Positions 37,837-47,532 are shown, counted from the first letter of the stretch. The stretch is 64,000 bases of DNA from Nitratireductor basaltis (GCF_000733725.1 NZ_JMQM01000001.1:1-64000), one strand, 5' to 3'. The notes: generated by a model from the sequence alone, not told the origin. Program-made: numbers and translations.

Positions 37837-38359
37837 TACCACCGATCATGGAGGCGGATCGCTGCTGCGAAACAGCCATTTGCAGGCTCTGCTACGCACT
37901 CTGGTGCTCGCGCTGCCCTTTGCAGCTGCCTTTCTGTACGGGCTCTGGACCTATCATGGCAGCGACAAGATCTACCGCGGCCTTGAGGCTCACGGCGTCG
38001 AAACCCAAGCTACCATCATATCGAAACGTATCATCCGCAGTGGCACCGATCGTCCACGCTACGCCTATGAGATGACCGTCAGCTTTACGGTTGGTGATAA
38101 AATGCGGCGTGGAAATGTGAGCGTTACCAGCGGATTCTACGACCGACACAACCCGCCCGACCGCGTCACTATTCGCTATATGCCCCACGATCCGCAAACC
38201 CGGCAAATCGACCCTGCAATGCGCGGGAATGCGATGCGGGAGGCGCTTACTGTCATCGCTATCCTCTTGTTCATCGGCGTCGTCAATATCGGCATGGCTC
38301 GTGGCGCAAGGCGGACCGATGGCGCAAGGGGGAGGAGTAATACCAGTGACGATTTTTGA
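37829..38359 (+). CDS. DUF3592-like membrane protein 2
   Basis: 176 residues. The same plan as its upstream neighbour: a transmembrane segment (about 22-42), an exported domain with GVETQATIISKRI, YAYEMTVSFTVGDK, PDRVTIRYMPHDP, and a second transmembrane segment (TVIAILLFIGVVNIG). The start ATG 37829 overlaps the preceding stop by eight bases, so translation is probably coupled. Its 3' end overlaps the next small gene. Confidence 0.78.
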   Translation: MTDTTDHGGGSLLRNSHLQALLRTLVLALPFAAAFLYGLWTYHGSDKIYRGLEAHGVETQATIISKRIIRSGTDRPRYAYEMTVSFTVGDKMRRGNVSVTSGFYDRHNPPDRVTIRYMPHDPQTRQIDPAMRGNAMREALTVIAILLFIGVVNIGMARGARRTDGARGRSNTSDDF

Positions 38360-38684
38360 CGTGCCCGTAGCCGACATCGAATGGACCACCTGGTGGTTGC
38401 TGGGATCCGCCGCAACGATCCTCATCGGCTTTGCCGGGTGGCAGATCAGCCAGTTTTTTATCGGTGCCAAGATCATTGCGCAGCGCGACGAGAAAGGTCC
38501 CAGGTTCAACTGGGTACGCGAGAAGATGCTGCCGGGATATCTTGCAAACCGGTCGTTCAAACGAGAAGTGTCCGGTCGGCTGCATCGAGGCGGCATCGGC
38601 AGACTTTGCTTCAATCTCATGCTCTTGGGATCAGGGGCGCATGTCGCTTTCTGGGTCTACGCCGTCAACTTCATGGACAAGTAG
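38346..38684 (+). CDS. Small membrane protein, unrecognised
   Basis: About 112 residues with a GTG start at 38346, chosen because GGAGGAG stands eight bases before it; an in-frame ATG lies at 38319. Two hydrophobic segments (WWLLGSAATILIGFAGW and FNLMLLGSGAHVAFWVYAV) flank a basic middle part. It overlaps the DUF3592-like gene by 14 bases and is the last gene of this run. No family recognised. Confidence 0.65.
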   Translation: MTIFDVPVADIEWTTWWLLGSAATILIGFAGWQISQFFIGAKIIAQRDEKGPRFNWVREKMLPGYLANRSFKREVSGRLHRGGIGRLCFNLMLLGSGAHVAFWVYAVNFMDK

Positions 38685-38772
38685 CGCGGCAGACCGAAAG
38701 AAACTGCGGCCGCATCACACAAATGTCGCATGTCGCGCGAAGCCTGCCTTCGTAGAAGCCTCTGATACCGGC

Positions 38773-38792
38773 CGTTCGTTCGCGAACGAACG
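38773..38792. promoter_or_regulatory. Perfect 20-bp palindrome before the autotransporter gene
   Basis: CGTTCGTTCGCGAACGAACG is identical to its own reverse complement and ends 11 bases before ATG 38804. It may be an operator overlapping the promoter or leader; as RNA it would form a hairpin next to the ribosome site. There is no T-run, so it is not a terminator. Confidence 0.55.
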
Positions 38793-38803
38793 CTGACAGG
38801 GTG

Positions 38804-41800
38804 ATGGGGGGATTCCACGTGCACATCGAAAACGATAAAGCCGAAGCGTATCAGGCAGGGAAGGTCCGCTCAGTCCGTCGAGCCAGTGCCGCTCGTTTCC
38901 GGTTTTCCGCTCTGATGGCCACAACTGCCTTTGTCGGTATCCTACCGGCAAGTGCTTATGCGCAGGAGGTCATAGACGGGGGCGCAACCGAGACCGTGAT
39001 CGGCGGCGGTGGCGGCACGCAGGCCAGTCCCTGGAACATATCCGGTGAGCTTCATGTGGGTGATGTCAGCACCGGCACGCTCGAAATCTCAAATGGCGGG
39101 AGCGGCGGCAGCGTTTCCAGTGATGCCGGCTATATTGGCCGCAGTTCGACCGGCCAAGGTGACGTATCCGTGGATGGTACAGATTCGAACTGGACATCGA
39201 GTGGCCAGATCTGGGTCGGTTATGACGGTGTCGGCGAACTCAACATATCGGGCGGCGCCCGCGTTTCGGATACCACCGGAAACATAGCGTTCGACCCCGC
39301 TTCCATTGGCGTTGTTACTGTTACCGGCGCGGACTCATCCTGGGAGAACGTCAACACCATCTATGTTGCAGAAGGCGGAACCGGCTATCTGACCGTCTCC
39401 GATAGCGGCTCCGTCAGTGTTGGTCCATTAGGCGGTGCCATCCGTATTGCAAATGACGCAGGCGCCTATGGTGAGGTCACTGTCACTGGCGCAGGATCAA
39501 AACTGGAGGTCCCTGATGGTGATCTGACCGTTGGCTATGGCGGCACCGGGCTTTTGAACATTCAGGACTTGGCAACGGTCACGGCGGACGACGTCACCAT
39601 CGGACGGACGAGTACGGCTGTCGGCACGGTCAATGTCGAATCCGGCGGTGTACTCGATGTCTCCGCCTCGGGAAGCACTCTCACGATCGGGTACTCAAGC
39701 GGTAGCGAGGGCACACTCACTGTCTCGGATGGACTTGTCGACGTCGGCAGAACAACGACGCTCGGTGATCACAGCGGCTCCAGTGGCGTTCTCGAAATCA
39801 GTTCTGCAAGCGGACAATTGCAAACCCGGAACCTCTTCGTTGGCGAAGGGGGAACCGGCACGCTCAATGTCGTCGACGGTACGGTAACAGTTGATGTCGA
39901 CATGACCGTCGGCGCACAGGCGGGAAGCAGTGGCGAGGTCGTCAATGACGGAGGCGTGATCGATGTCGGGTTCGATCTGTCCGTCGGTGATTTCGGCACG
40001 GGAACGATGGTCATCGAAAACGGAGGCACGTTGTCGACGGGTGGTTTCACCAATATTGGCGAAATCACCGGCATGGGAGCACTCACCGTTACGGGCACCG
40101 GCACCACCTGGAACATCGGCAACCTGACCTATGTCGGCACCGGCGGGACGGGCAACATCGTGATTTCAGACGATGCCCAGGTGAATGACAGCGGCTTTGC
40201 CCTTTATCTGGGTTCACACGACAGCGCCGGGCTCGGCACCTTGCAGATCAACAATGCCGACTGGAGCAATGTCGGCCAGGTCTTGCTTGGCGGTGATCCG
40301 GGCGCGCAAGGGGCGTTGACGATCGAGGCGGGCGGTACGCTTTCCTCCGACGATCATGTTTTCATCGGTGATCTGGGCGATGGCATTGCCCTAGTTGCCG
40401 GGTCCGGTTCAAGTCTTTCAGCATCCGGAGGTCTCTATCTCGGCAACTCGGTTGGCGGTACGGGCACATTGAGCATAGAGGATGGTGGCGAGGTCGTTAT
40501 TGGCGACAATATCACCATCGCGGCTGACGACAGCACCGTTGGCACTCTGGATATCACTGGACAAACGTCACGCCTTGAAACCGGCAATGAGTTGCTGGTT
40601 GGCGATCGCGGCACGGGCACGCTCAACATCATCGATGGGAGCGTATATGCCGATTCCACGGTAAGTCTTGGATATGCGCCTGATGGTGAGGGAACGGTAC
40701 TTGTGGACGGCGCCACGGCCAGCCTCAGCAGCAATTCCGCGCTTTTCATTGCCGAAGAAGGCACCGGCAGCCTGACCATCGCGAATGGCGGGACTGTCAG
40801 CGTATCGGGTAGGACCTATCTGGGTTACAACGCAGCTTCTGACGGCGTGCTGAACATTGGTGCTGCGGCCGGCGAGTCCGCAGAGGGTTCGGGTACGCTT
40901 GATACGGCAGAGCTTTGGTTTGGCGATCACGAAGATGCCAGACTGGTCTTCAACCACACGGACACTGACTATGCTTTTGAAGCCGACATGATCGGCGAAG
41001 GCCGCATATACCATGTCGCTGGAGAGACACGTCTTGCGGGCGATTCCTCAGGTTTCTCCGGGGTCACCTCGATCTCCGGCGGTGCCTTGCTCGTCAATGG
41101 CAGTCTCGGAGGAAACATTGTTGCAATGAGTGGCGGCGTCCTGGGCGGGTCAGGTACCTTCTCGGGTCTCGTCTCGATGGAATCGGGTGGCATATTGGCG
41201 CCGGGCAACTCCATCGGCACGGCTCATATTGGCAACATGATCTTCAATTCCGGCTCGATCTATGAAGTCGAGATCAGAGGCGGCGGCAATACCGCCGGAG
41301 TGCACAACGACCTTCTGGAGGCGAGCGGCTCGGTTACGATCAATGGCGGTACGGTGCGTGTGACGCCGGAAAACGGAGCGGACGACGGTTCTGCTTATGA
41401 CGCTCCGGAAACCTACACGATCCTTACCGCGGGCAGCATCACGGGCAGGTTCGGCGATGTGACGGACGATTATGTCTTCCTGGACTTTACCGACAGCTAT
41501 GATGCCGAGAATGTTTATCTGACGTCGGAGCAGGTCGCAGATGTCTCGGACATAGCTGACACGCCCAATCAGGAAGCCGGTGCGCCGGCACTGGAAGACC
41601 CCGAGAGCGACAACCCGATACATGAAAAGCTGATCGCGCTTACCGGGAACGAAGAGGATGCCCGCGCCGTCCTGGACGATCTCACCGGCGAGATCCATTC
41701 CAGCGCAAAAACCGCAATATTGGAAGACAGCAGATTTCTGCGCGAGGCGGCGATGGATCGGCTGCGCTTCACGCTGGGCGGTGTGGCGACCCGAAGAAGC

Positions 41801-42649
41801 GGTCAAGCCGATGGGCAGCTTCCTGCAGGATCGGGTATCTGGGGACGAGGCTTCGGCTCCTGGAGCCAGTGGGCCAGCGACGGCAATGCCGCAGCCATGG
41901 ACCGGAGCATTGGCGGGTTCCTGATGGGCGGCGATGCGCCAGTGTGGGACAGTGCACGACTTGGCGTGTTGGGCGGCTATTCCCGCTCAAGCTTCAACGT
42001 TTCCGACCGCAACTCCACTGCTACGGCAGACACCTATACTCTTGGCGTCTATGGCGGTGGCAACTGGGAGACTCTCACGCTGACGGGAGGATTAGCCCAT
42101 AGCTGGCACAGCCTCGCCACTTCACGATCGGTGTCCTTTGGCGACTTTTCGGACAGCCTTGCCGCAGACTACAGCGCTCGGACCCTGCAAGCCTGGGGCG
42201 AGGCAGCCTACAGCTTCAAGACCGATGCCGTCGAAATCGAGCCATTCGTCAATCTCGCCCATGTGCATCTAACGAACGAAGCCTTCACCGAACGCGGCGG
42301 CGCAGCGGCGCTGAATATAGGTTCAACCGCGGTGGACGCTACCTTCATGACGCTTGGTCTGCGTGGACAAACCGAGGTCGCGCTTGGCAACGCATATGGC
42401 ACATTGCGCGGCATGGTGGGTTGGCGGCACGCTTTCGGCGACGCACCTACATCCCGTATGGCCTTTGCGTCCGGTGGTGGATCCTTTTCGATCGCAGGCG
42501 TTTCGCCCGCGCGGGACAGTCTGGTCGTCGATATTGGATGGGACGTAAATCTGGCAGACGACGCGACTTTGGGTTTTGCCTATGGCGGCCAGTTCGGCTC
42601 GTCGGTTCAGGAGCATTCGGCAAATCTCAATCTGAACCTGCAGTTCTGA
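38804..42649 (+). CDS. Autotransporter (type Va) with long repeat passenger
   Basis: About 1281 residues. A long N-terminal region with a late signal (LMATTAFVGILPASAYAQ, cleavage near residue 54) resembles extended autotransporter leaders. The passenger (about 55-980) is built of degenerate units of the form LxVGxxGTGxLxIxxGGxV plus VxVxGxxSxW, as in T5SS/PEP-CTERM-associated repeats, and would fold as a beta-helix on the surface. The linker helix is near 1010, and the last 260 residues are the beta-barrel (GIWGRGFGSWSQW ... LGVLGGYSRSSF ... NLNLQF, ending in Phe). A GTG at 38819 is an alternative start. It is probably an adhesin; no protease motif seen. Confidence 0.9.
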   Translation: MGGFHVHIENDKAEAYQAGKVRSVRRASAARFRFSALMATTAFVGILPASAYAQEVIDGGATETVIGGGGGTQASPWNISGELHVGDVSTGTLEISNGGSGGSVSSDAGYIGRSSTGQGDVSVDGTDSNWTSSGQIWVGYDGVGELNISGGARVSDTTGNIAFDPASIGVVTVTGADSSWENVNTIYVAEGGTGYLTVSDSGSVSVGPLGGAIRIANDAGAYGEVTVTGAGSKLEVPDGDLTVGYGGTGLLNIQDLATVTADDVTIGRTSTAVGTVNVESGGVLDVSASGSTLTIGYSSGSEGTLTVSDGLVDVGRTTTLGDHSGSSGVLEISSASGQLQTRNLFVGEGGTGTLNVVDGTVTVDVDMTVGAQAGSSGEVVNDGGVIDVGFDLSVGDFGTGTMVIENGGTLSTGGFTNIGEITGMGALTVTGTGTTWNIGNLTYVGTGGTGNIVISDDAQVNDSGFALYLGSHDSAGLGTLQINNADWSNVGQVLLGGDPGAQGALTIEAGGTLSSDDHVFIGDLGDGIALVAGSGSSLSASGGLYLGNSVGGTGTLSIEDGGEVVIGDNITIAADDSTVGTLDITGQTSRLETGNELLVGDRGTGTLNIIDGSVYADSTVSLGYAPDGEGTVLVDGATASLSSNSALFIAEEGTGSLTIANGGTVSVSGRTYLGYNAASDGVLNIGAAAGESAEGSGTLDTAELWFGDHEDARLVFNHTDTDYAFEADMIGEGRIYHVAGETRLAGDSSGFSGVTSISGGALLVNGSLGGNIVAMSGGVLGGSGTFSGLVSMESGGILAPGNSIGTAHIGNMIFNSGSIYEVEIRGGGNTAGVHNDLLEASGSVTINGGTVRVTPENGADDGSAYDAPETYTILTAGSITGRFGDVTDDYVFLDFTDSYDAENVYLTSEQVADVSDIADTPNQEAGAPALEDPESDNPIHEKLIALTGNEEDARAVLDDLTGEIHSSAKTAILEDSRFLREAAMDRLRFTLGGVATRRSGQADGQLPAGSGIWGRGFGSWSQWASDGNAAAMDRSIGGFLMGGDAPVWDSARLGVLGGYSRSSFNVSDRNSTATADTYTLGVYGGGNWETLTLTGGLAHSWHSLATSRSVSFGDFSDSLAADYSARTLQAWGEAAYSFKTDAVEIEPFVNLAHVHLTNEAFTERGGAAALNIGSTAVDATFMTLGLRGQTEVALGNAYGTLRGMVGWRHAFGDAPTSRMAFASGGGSFSIAGVSPARDSLVVDIGWDVNLADDATLGFAYGGQFGSSVQEHSANLNLNLQF

Positions 42650-42944
42650 GAGCCGCTGTCGCAAGGCAATCCCGGCGGTTTCGATTGGCGATGTTTGCCG
42701 GTCAGGGCGCGGCGATTATCTCCGCAAAATGGCGCCCGGCAAGATTGACGGAGAGGCTATCGAGCCTCTTCCCCGCCGGGGGCTCTCCTGCACGCCGTTG
42801 TGACCTTCGTACCGTGCCGATACGGCTTCTCATCTTGTATAACCAACAAATACGACAGAGCTGATCCCTTCAGGCGGTTCCTGCGCTTGACGAAGTTGTG
42901 CATGCTGGCCAAATCAACGCAGGGCAAGTAGGGAGAATCTGGTT

Positions 42945-43652
42945 GTGTCGGAAGGTGCATCTTCACCTGTAAAGGGTGAGCGCAAGCGCGGATCGGGCGT
43001 GCAATATGTCTATGATGTCCTGCGCGACGAGATACTCGATCTGGCCCTGGCGCCCGGCTCGCCGATTGACGAGATCCAGCTTTCCAAGCGGCTTTCCATG
43101 TCGCGGACCCCGATCCGTGAGGCGCTTGTGCGTCTGGCAGGCGAGGGGCTTGTCACCACGCTGCCAAACCGCTCGACCGTTGTTTCGAATATCGATTTCC
43201 TCAATCTTCACGCGTTTTTCGATGCGATCACCTTGATGTATCGCGTAACCACGCGATTGGCTGCCCAGCACCATATGCCGGGTGACCTGGATGTGATCCG
43301 GGAGCGCCAGGCGGAATTTGCCAATGCCGTCGAGGCTCAGGATGCGCTCTCCATGATCGCTACGAACCGGGAATTCCACGCCGCAATCGCCGCGGCAGGA
43401 CGCAATCCATATTATGAGGGCCTGTTTCAAAGGCTTCTGGACGAGGGGCGCCGGCTGCTTCGGCTCTACTACTCATCCTATAATGATCGACTGCCTCACC
43501 GTTACGTCGTTGAGCATGAAGACATCATCGCTGCGATCGAGGCTCGGGATATCGAGCGGGCGGATCGTCTGGGAAGAGAACATGCAGACCAGATCGTCGC
43601 CCAGATCCGTAGCCTCATTGCGCGCGACGATCGTCAGACCATAGACCTGTAG
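42945..43652 (+). CDS. hypR: GntR family regulator (FCD domain), probable hydroxyproline regulator
   Basis: 235 residues with a GTG start preceded by GTAGGGAGA. The winged helix is in residues about 20-80 (YVYDVLRDEILDLALAPGSP, SMSRTPIREALVRLAGEGLV). The FCD domain follows with metal-type residues (FDAITLMYRVTTRLAA, NREFHAAIAAAGRN, H near residue 185 in VVEHEDIIAAIE). It stands at the head of the hydroxyproline locus and is the best candidate for binding the ATAC-N5-GTAT repeats found before three neighbouring transcription units. The name is by analogy to the S. meliloti hyp locus. The preceding 42650-42944 shows no gene. Confidence 0.8.
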   Translation: MSEGASSPVKGERKRGSGVQYVYDVLRDEILDLALAPGSPIDEIQLSKRLSMSRTPIREALVRLAGEGLVTTLPNRSTVVSNIDFLNLHAFFDAITLMYRVTTRLAAQHHMPGDLDVIRERQAEFANAVEAQDALSMIATNREFHAAIAAAGRNPYYEGLFQRLLDEGRRLLRLYYSSYNDRLPHRYVVEHEDIIAAIEARDIERADRLGREHADQIVAQIRSLIARDDRQTIDL

Positions 43653-43712
43653 CCTTCTGCCGGAAGATACGATCGCCGCGCTTTTGCGGGTCTGAAATTG
43701 TTGTCGACAAAT

Positions 43713-43731
43713 AAAATACAAGTGGTATTTT
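43713..43731. promoter_or_regulatory. Operator-like inverted repeat upstream of hypD
   Basis: AAAATAC-AAGTG-GTATTTT is a perfect 7-5-7 inverted repeat ending 73 bases before the deaminase start. Its core ATAC-N5-GTAT recurs at 45883 and 47599. Confidence 0.65.
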
Positions 43732-43804
43732 GTTGGCGGATCATACTGCTGGAACCGGCACGCCGCGTGCCGGGAACATGCGTCAGGCAATGAAGGAGAC
43801 CCGC

Positions 43805-44767
43805 ATGACCGACCACATCTTTTCAGGCTGTATTCCGGCCTTGATGACACCCTGCACCGAAGACCGGCAGCCGGATTTCGGTGCCCTGGTTCGCAAGGGC
43901 AAGGCTCTTGTCGAGGCGGGAATGCGCGGTGTGGTCTATTGCGGTTCCATGGGTGACTGGCCGCTGCTCACCGATGAGCAGCGCATGGAAGGCGTGAAGC
44001 GCCTCGTCGAGGCCGGCGTGCCGGTGATTGTCGGCACTGGTGCCGTCAATACGAAAAGCGCTGTCGCCCATGCGGCACATGCGGCGGAAGTTGGTGCGCA
44101 GGGACTGATGGTCATTCCACGCGTCCTGTCGCGCGGCTCCTCTTCGACCGCCCAGAAGAACCACTTCAAGGCGATTCTTGCAGCTGCACCGGATCTGCCT
44201 GCAGTTATCTACAACAGCCCCTATTATGGCTTCGCCACGCGCGCGGATCTCTTTTTCGCTCTGCGCGCGGAACATCCGAACCTCGTCGGCTTCAAGGAGT
44301 TCGGCGGGGCGAAGGACCTGACCTATGCAGCCGAGAACATCACCAGCGGTGATCCGGAGATCAAGCTGATGATCGGTGTCGATACGACCGTCTTCCACGG
44401 ATACGTGAATTGCGGCGCATCGGGTGCGATCACCGGCATCGGGAACGTGTTCCCTAAGGAAGTTCTGCATCTTGTTGCATTGTCGGAGGCAGCTGCTGCG
44501 GGTGATGCGGATGCACGTATACGTGCGCAGGAGCTTGACGCAGCGCTCCATGTCCTCTCGACCTTCGACGAGGGCCCGGATCTCGTGCTCTATTTCAAGT
44601 ATCTCCTGGTGCTGAATGGCGAGGAAGAATACGCACTGCACTTCAATGAAGATGATGCTCTGACAGACAGCCAGCGTGGCTACGCCGAGCGTCAGTACAA
44701 GCTTTTCCGCAACTGGTATGCGGAATGGAGCAAGCAGCCGGGTGCGGTGACCAAATACGCGGCTTGA
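43805..44767 (+). CDS. hypD: 1-Pyrroline-4-hydroxy-2-carboxylate deaminase (DHDPS family)
   Basis: 320 residues. It converts the imino acid made from D-hydroxyproline to 2-oxoglutarate semialdehyde and ammonia. The aldolase-type barrel of the dihydrodipicolinate synthase family is visible (GVVYCGSMGDWPLLTDEQRM), with the Tyr in IYNSPYYGF and the Schiff-base Lys in VGFKEFGGAKD. Motifs give only the family; the assignment rests on the nearby epimerase, D-hydroxyproline oxidase and semialdehyde dehydrogenase. ATG 43805 follows AAGGAGA. Confidence 0.85.
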   Translation: MTDHIFSGCIPALMTPCTEDRQPDFGALVRKGKALVEAGMRGVVYCGSMGDWPLLTDEQRMEGVKRLVEAGVPVIVGTGAVNTKSAVAHAAHAAEVGAQGLMVIPRVLSRGSSSTAQKNHFKAILAAAPDLPAVIYNSPYYGFATRADLFFALRAEHPNLVGFKEFGGAKDLTYAAENITSGDPEIKLMIGVDTTVFHGYVNCGASGAITGIGNVFPKEVLHLVALSEAAAAGDADARIRAQELDAALHVLSTFDEGPDLVLYFKYLLVLNGEEEYALHFNEDDALTDSQRGYAERQYKLFRNWYAEWSKQPGAVTKYAA

Positions 44768-44786
44768 ACCCGTCAGCCCAAGGATA

Positions 44787-44814
44787 AAGGCCCTCCATCG
44801 TGAGGGCCTTTTTT
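44787..44814 (+). terminator. Rho-independent terminator between convergent genes
   Basis: AAGGCCCTC (44787-44795) pairs with GAGGGCCTT (44802-44810), followed by a T-run. It ends the hypD transcript just before the stop of the convergent reductase gene. Confidence 0.85.
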
Positions 44815-44817
44815 GTG

Positions 44818-45849
44818 TCAGACGGCCGCAAGGCCCTTTTCTTTCAGACGCTCAAGCATCGACCACTCTTCGGCACTCAGCTCGATACCCTCAGTAAGTG
44901 ATTTCTTGCGTGCAGCAAATCGGCGCTGGGATGGCAGGCGTGCGCCTTGGCCGGCGATGGCTTCGAACAGCGTTTCTGCACGCTCGAATGGATCGCCCGG
45001 GCGCCCATTGGCGAAGCGGGTCGGGTCGAATGCCAGGATCAGTTCGCCATGCGCAGGGGCGAGCGTGGTCGTTCCGAGCGCCTCCAATGCCTCGGGACTC
45101 GTGAGATCGCCGATCATCACGCCGGCCAGAAGCTCGATCATCGTCGATATGGCCGAGCCTTTGTGACTGCCGAATGGAAGCATGGCGCCTTCCAGCGCAG
45201 CGGCCGGATCCGTGGTCGGGTTGCCCTCCCTGTCGATGGCCCAGCCCTCGGGCAAAGGTTTGCCGGCCTGACGGTGCAGTTCGATTTCACCACGTGCTGC
45301 GACACTGGTTGCAAAATCGAAGACATATGGTGGCTGGTCCTTGCGCGGCCATCCAAAGGCAAAGGGATTCGTGCCGAGAAGGGGGGCTGTGCCGCCGGAA
45401 GGCGCAACGCTGGCATAGCTGGGACACATGGCCATGGCTGCGACGCCCTTGTCCGTGAGCGCCTCGATCTCGGGCCAAAGGGCTGAAAAATGGGTGCAGT
45501 CATTGATGACAAGCGCGGCCATTCCAAGTTCATGCGCGCGCTCCACCAGGCGTGGTGCGCCAAGCTCGAATGCCGCATTGGCGAAGCCGCCATCGGCGTC
45601 AATGCGCAAAATTGCACCTTCATCGGCAGAAAATACAGGATTGGCATGGGTTTCGACCTTGCCAGCCTTTATGGTACGCAGGCATCCTTCCAGACGATAA
45701 ACACCATGGGACTTACAAGCGTCGCGCTCACCGGCCACGATGACCCGCATGAGCGCTCCTGCATGAAGTGCCGACAGACCCGCCTTTTGGAGGATTTCGT
45801 CAACCAGTTCTGCGAGCGCGTCCACTGAAACAGCTTGCCGATGCACCAA
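44818..45849 (-). CDS. Ldh family oxidoreductase, probable delta-1-pyrroline-2-carboxylate reductase
   Basis: 343 residues of the malate/L-lactate dehydrogenase type (non-Rossmann NAD(P)-binding fold). Family strings are AGERDACKSHGVYRLEGCLR, ALVINDCTHFSALWPE, GTAPLLGTNPFAFGWPRKDQ, DFATSVAARGEIE and PFGSHKGSAISTMIELLAG. In bacteria this family reduces the cyclic imino acid released from 3-hydroxyprolines to L-proline. The two dehydratase candidates at 52849 and 54569 would supply that substrate. It is divergent from the semialdehyde dehydrogenase, with an ATAC-N5-GTAT repeat between. Confidence 0.8.
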   Translation of the reverse strand: MVHRQAVSVDALAELVDEILQKAGLSALHAGALMRVIVAGERDACKSHGVYRLEGCLRTIKAGKVETHANPVFSADEGAILRIDADGGFANAAFELGAPRLVERAHELGMAALVINDCTHFSALWPEIEALTDKGVAAMAMCPSYASVAPSGGTAPLLGTNPFAFGWPRKDQPPYVFDFATSVAARGEIELHRQAGKPLPEGWAIDREGNPTTDPAAALEGAMLPFGSHKGSAISTMIELLAGVMIGDLTSPEALEALGTTTLAPAHGELILAFDPTRFANGRPGDPFERAETLFEAIAGQGARLPSQRRFAARKKSLTEGIELSAEEWSMLERLKEKGLAAV

Positions 45850-45882
45850 TCATCCTTTCCGCCCGCGAGGGCTATCTAGTCT

Positions 45883-45901
45883 TGCATACTTTTTGTATAC
45901 G
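45883..45901. promoter_or_regulatory. Operator-like inverted repeat between divergent hyp genes
   Basis: TGCATAC-TTTTT-GTATACG carries the core ATAC-N5-GTAT. It lies 34 bases before the reductase start (minus strand) and 86 before the dehydrogenase start (plus strand), so it could control both. Confidence 0.6.
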
Positions 45902-45986
45902 CGAAGCGGAGGCTGCTGACCACCTGGCACAGCAGTGAAACATTTGAGCCTGTCACAGGCGAATGATCTCGAGAATGGAGTAAATC

Positions 45987-47504
45987 ATGTCTTTCACACC
46001 TCACGGAAAACACCTCATCGCCGGCGAATGGGTTGCTGGAGATGATACGTTCGACTCCTCGCCAGCACATGGTCCAGCACATGCCTATTCTGTCGGCACG
46101 GTGGCTCTTGTCGATCAGGCTGTCAAAGCGGCTGAAGAGGCATTCGACACCTATTCGCGCAAATCCCGCGAGGAGCGTGCGGCATTTCTCGATGCGATTG
46201 CCGAAGAGATGGAAAAGCGTGGCGATGCCATCACCGAGATCGGCACCCAGGAGACGGGCCTCCCCAATGGGCGTCTTGAAGGTGAGCGCGGCCGCACGGT
46301 CGGCCAGCTTCGTCTCTTTGCCGAGCATATCCGCAAGGGCGAATATCTCGATCGCCGCAAGGATGCGGCATTGCCCGATCGCAAGCCCGCACCACGTCCC
46401 GAGCTGGTCATGGTACAGCGCCCCATCGGTCCGGTTGCCGTGTTCGGTGCCTCCAATTTCCCGCTCGCATTCTCCACTGCCGGCGGAGACACGGCATCGG
46501 CCCTTGCTGCCGGTTGCCCGGTTGTGGTCAAGGGCCATTCGGCTCATCCCGGCACTGGCGAGATCGTCGCCGAAGCCGTGAAGGCTGCGCAGGAGCGCTG
46601 CGGCATGCCGGCAGGTGTCTTCTCCCTCATCCAGGGTGGCAATCGCCAGGTCGGCCAGGCGCTGGTGCAGCATCCGCTCATAAAGGCGGTCGGCTTTACC
46701 GGCAGCCTTGCTGGTGGTCGTGCACTATTCGATCTTTGCGCTGCACGTCCCGAACCAATCCCGTTCTTTGGTGAACTCGGTTCCGTCAATCCGATGTTCC
46801 TGCTGCAGAATGCCCTTGAGGAGCGCGGCGAAGAGATCGGCAAGGGTTGGGCAGGATCGCTCACCATGGGTGCTGGCCAGTTCTGCACCAATCCGGGCAT
46901 CGCGATCTTGCGCGAAGGTGAGGCCGCGGACCGTTTTGTTTCTGCTGCTGCCGAAGCTCTCGGTGCTGTCGAGGCTCAGGTCATGCTGACGGACGGCATC
47001 GCACAGGCATTCTGCTCGGGCCGCGATCAGATCGCGCAGAGCAATGCGGCTCGGCCCGTATTCTCGAGCGAATCGGAAGGCCGCAATGCTTCACCGGTTC
47101 TGTTCGAGACCACAGCCGCGGAATTCTCCGAGAATGAACTGCTGCACCACGAGGTTTTCGGACCGCTCGGGCTCGTTGTTCGTGCGAAGACTTCGGATGA
47201 GATCGAGAGCATCGCCCGAAACCTCGAAGGCCAGCTGACGATTACCCTCCACATGGATGACGCGGATCTGGACGAGGCGGTAGCGCTGCGTCCGATCCTG
47301 GAGCGCAAGGCGGGCCGTCTGCTGGTCAACGGTTTCCCGACCGGCGTCGAGGTCGTCGATTCCATGGTTCATGGGGGGCCGTACCCGGCCAGCACCAATT
47401 TCGGCGCGACCAGCGTCGGCACTCTTGCCATCCGGCGTTTCCTGCGTCCGGTCTGCTACCAGAACATGCCGGAAGCGCTTCTTCCTGAGGATGCGCGGGC
47501 ATAA
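45987..47504 (+). CDS. hypH: 2-Oxoglutarate semialdehyde dehydrogenase
   Basis: 505 residues. It oxidises 2-oxoglutarate semialdehyde to 2-oxoglutarate, which enters the TCA cycle. Aldehyde dehydrogenase features: VFGASNFPLAFSTAGGDTAS, NAD-binding VGFTGSLAGGRAL, catalytic Glu in PFFGELGSVNPMF and catalytic Cys in MGAGQFCTNPG. The string and length fit the hydroxyproline-type (type III) ketoglutarate semialdehyde dehydrogenases rather than the smaller succinate semialdehyde enzymes. ATG 45987 follows a GGAG-containing site. A terminator follows it. Confidence 0.9.
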   Translation: MSFTPHGKHLIAGEWVAGDDTFDSSPAHGPAHAYSVGTVALVDQAVKAAEEAFDTYSRKSREERAAFLDAIAEEMEKRGDAITEIGTQETGLPNGRLEGERGRTVGQLRLFAEHIRKGEYLDRRKDAALPDRKPAPRPELVMVQRPIGPVAVFGASNFPLAFSTAGGDTASALAAGCPVVVKGHSAHPGTGEIVAEAVKAAQERCGMPAGVFSLIQGGNRQVGQALVQHPLIKAVGFTGSLAGGRALFDLCAARPEPIPFFGELGSVNPMFLLQNALEERGEEIGKGWAGSLTMGAGQFCTNPGIAILREGEAADRFVSAAAEALGAVEAQVMLTDGIAQAFCSGRDQIAQSNAARPVFSSESEGRNASPVLFETTAAEFSENELLHHEVFGPLGLVVRAKTSDEIESIARNLEGQLTITLHMDDADLDEAVALRPILERKAGRLLVNGFPTGVEVVDSMVHGGPYPASTNFGATSVGTLAIRRFLRPVCYQNMPEALLPEDARA

Positions 47505-47532
47505 GGCGCTTCTACCATCGGTTGGACGGGAG

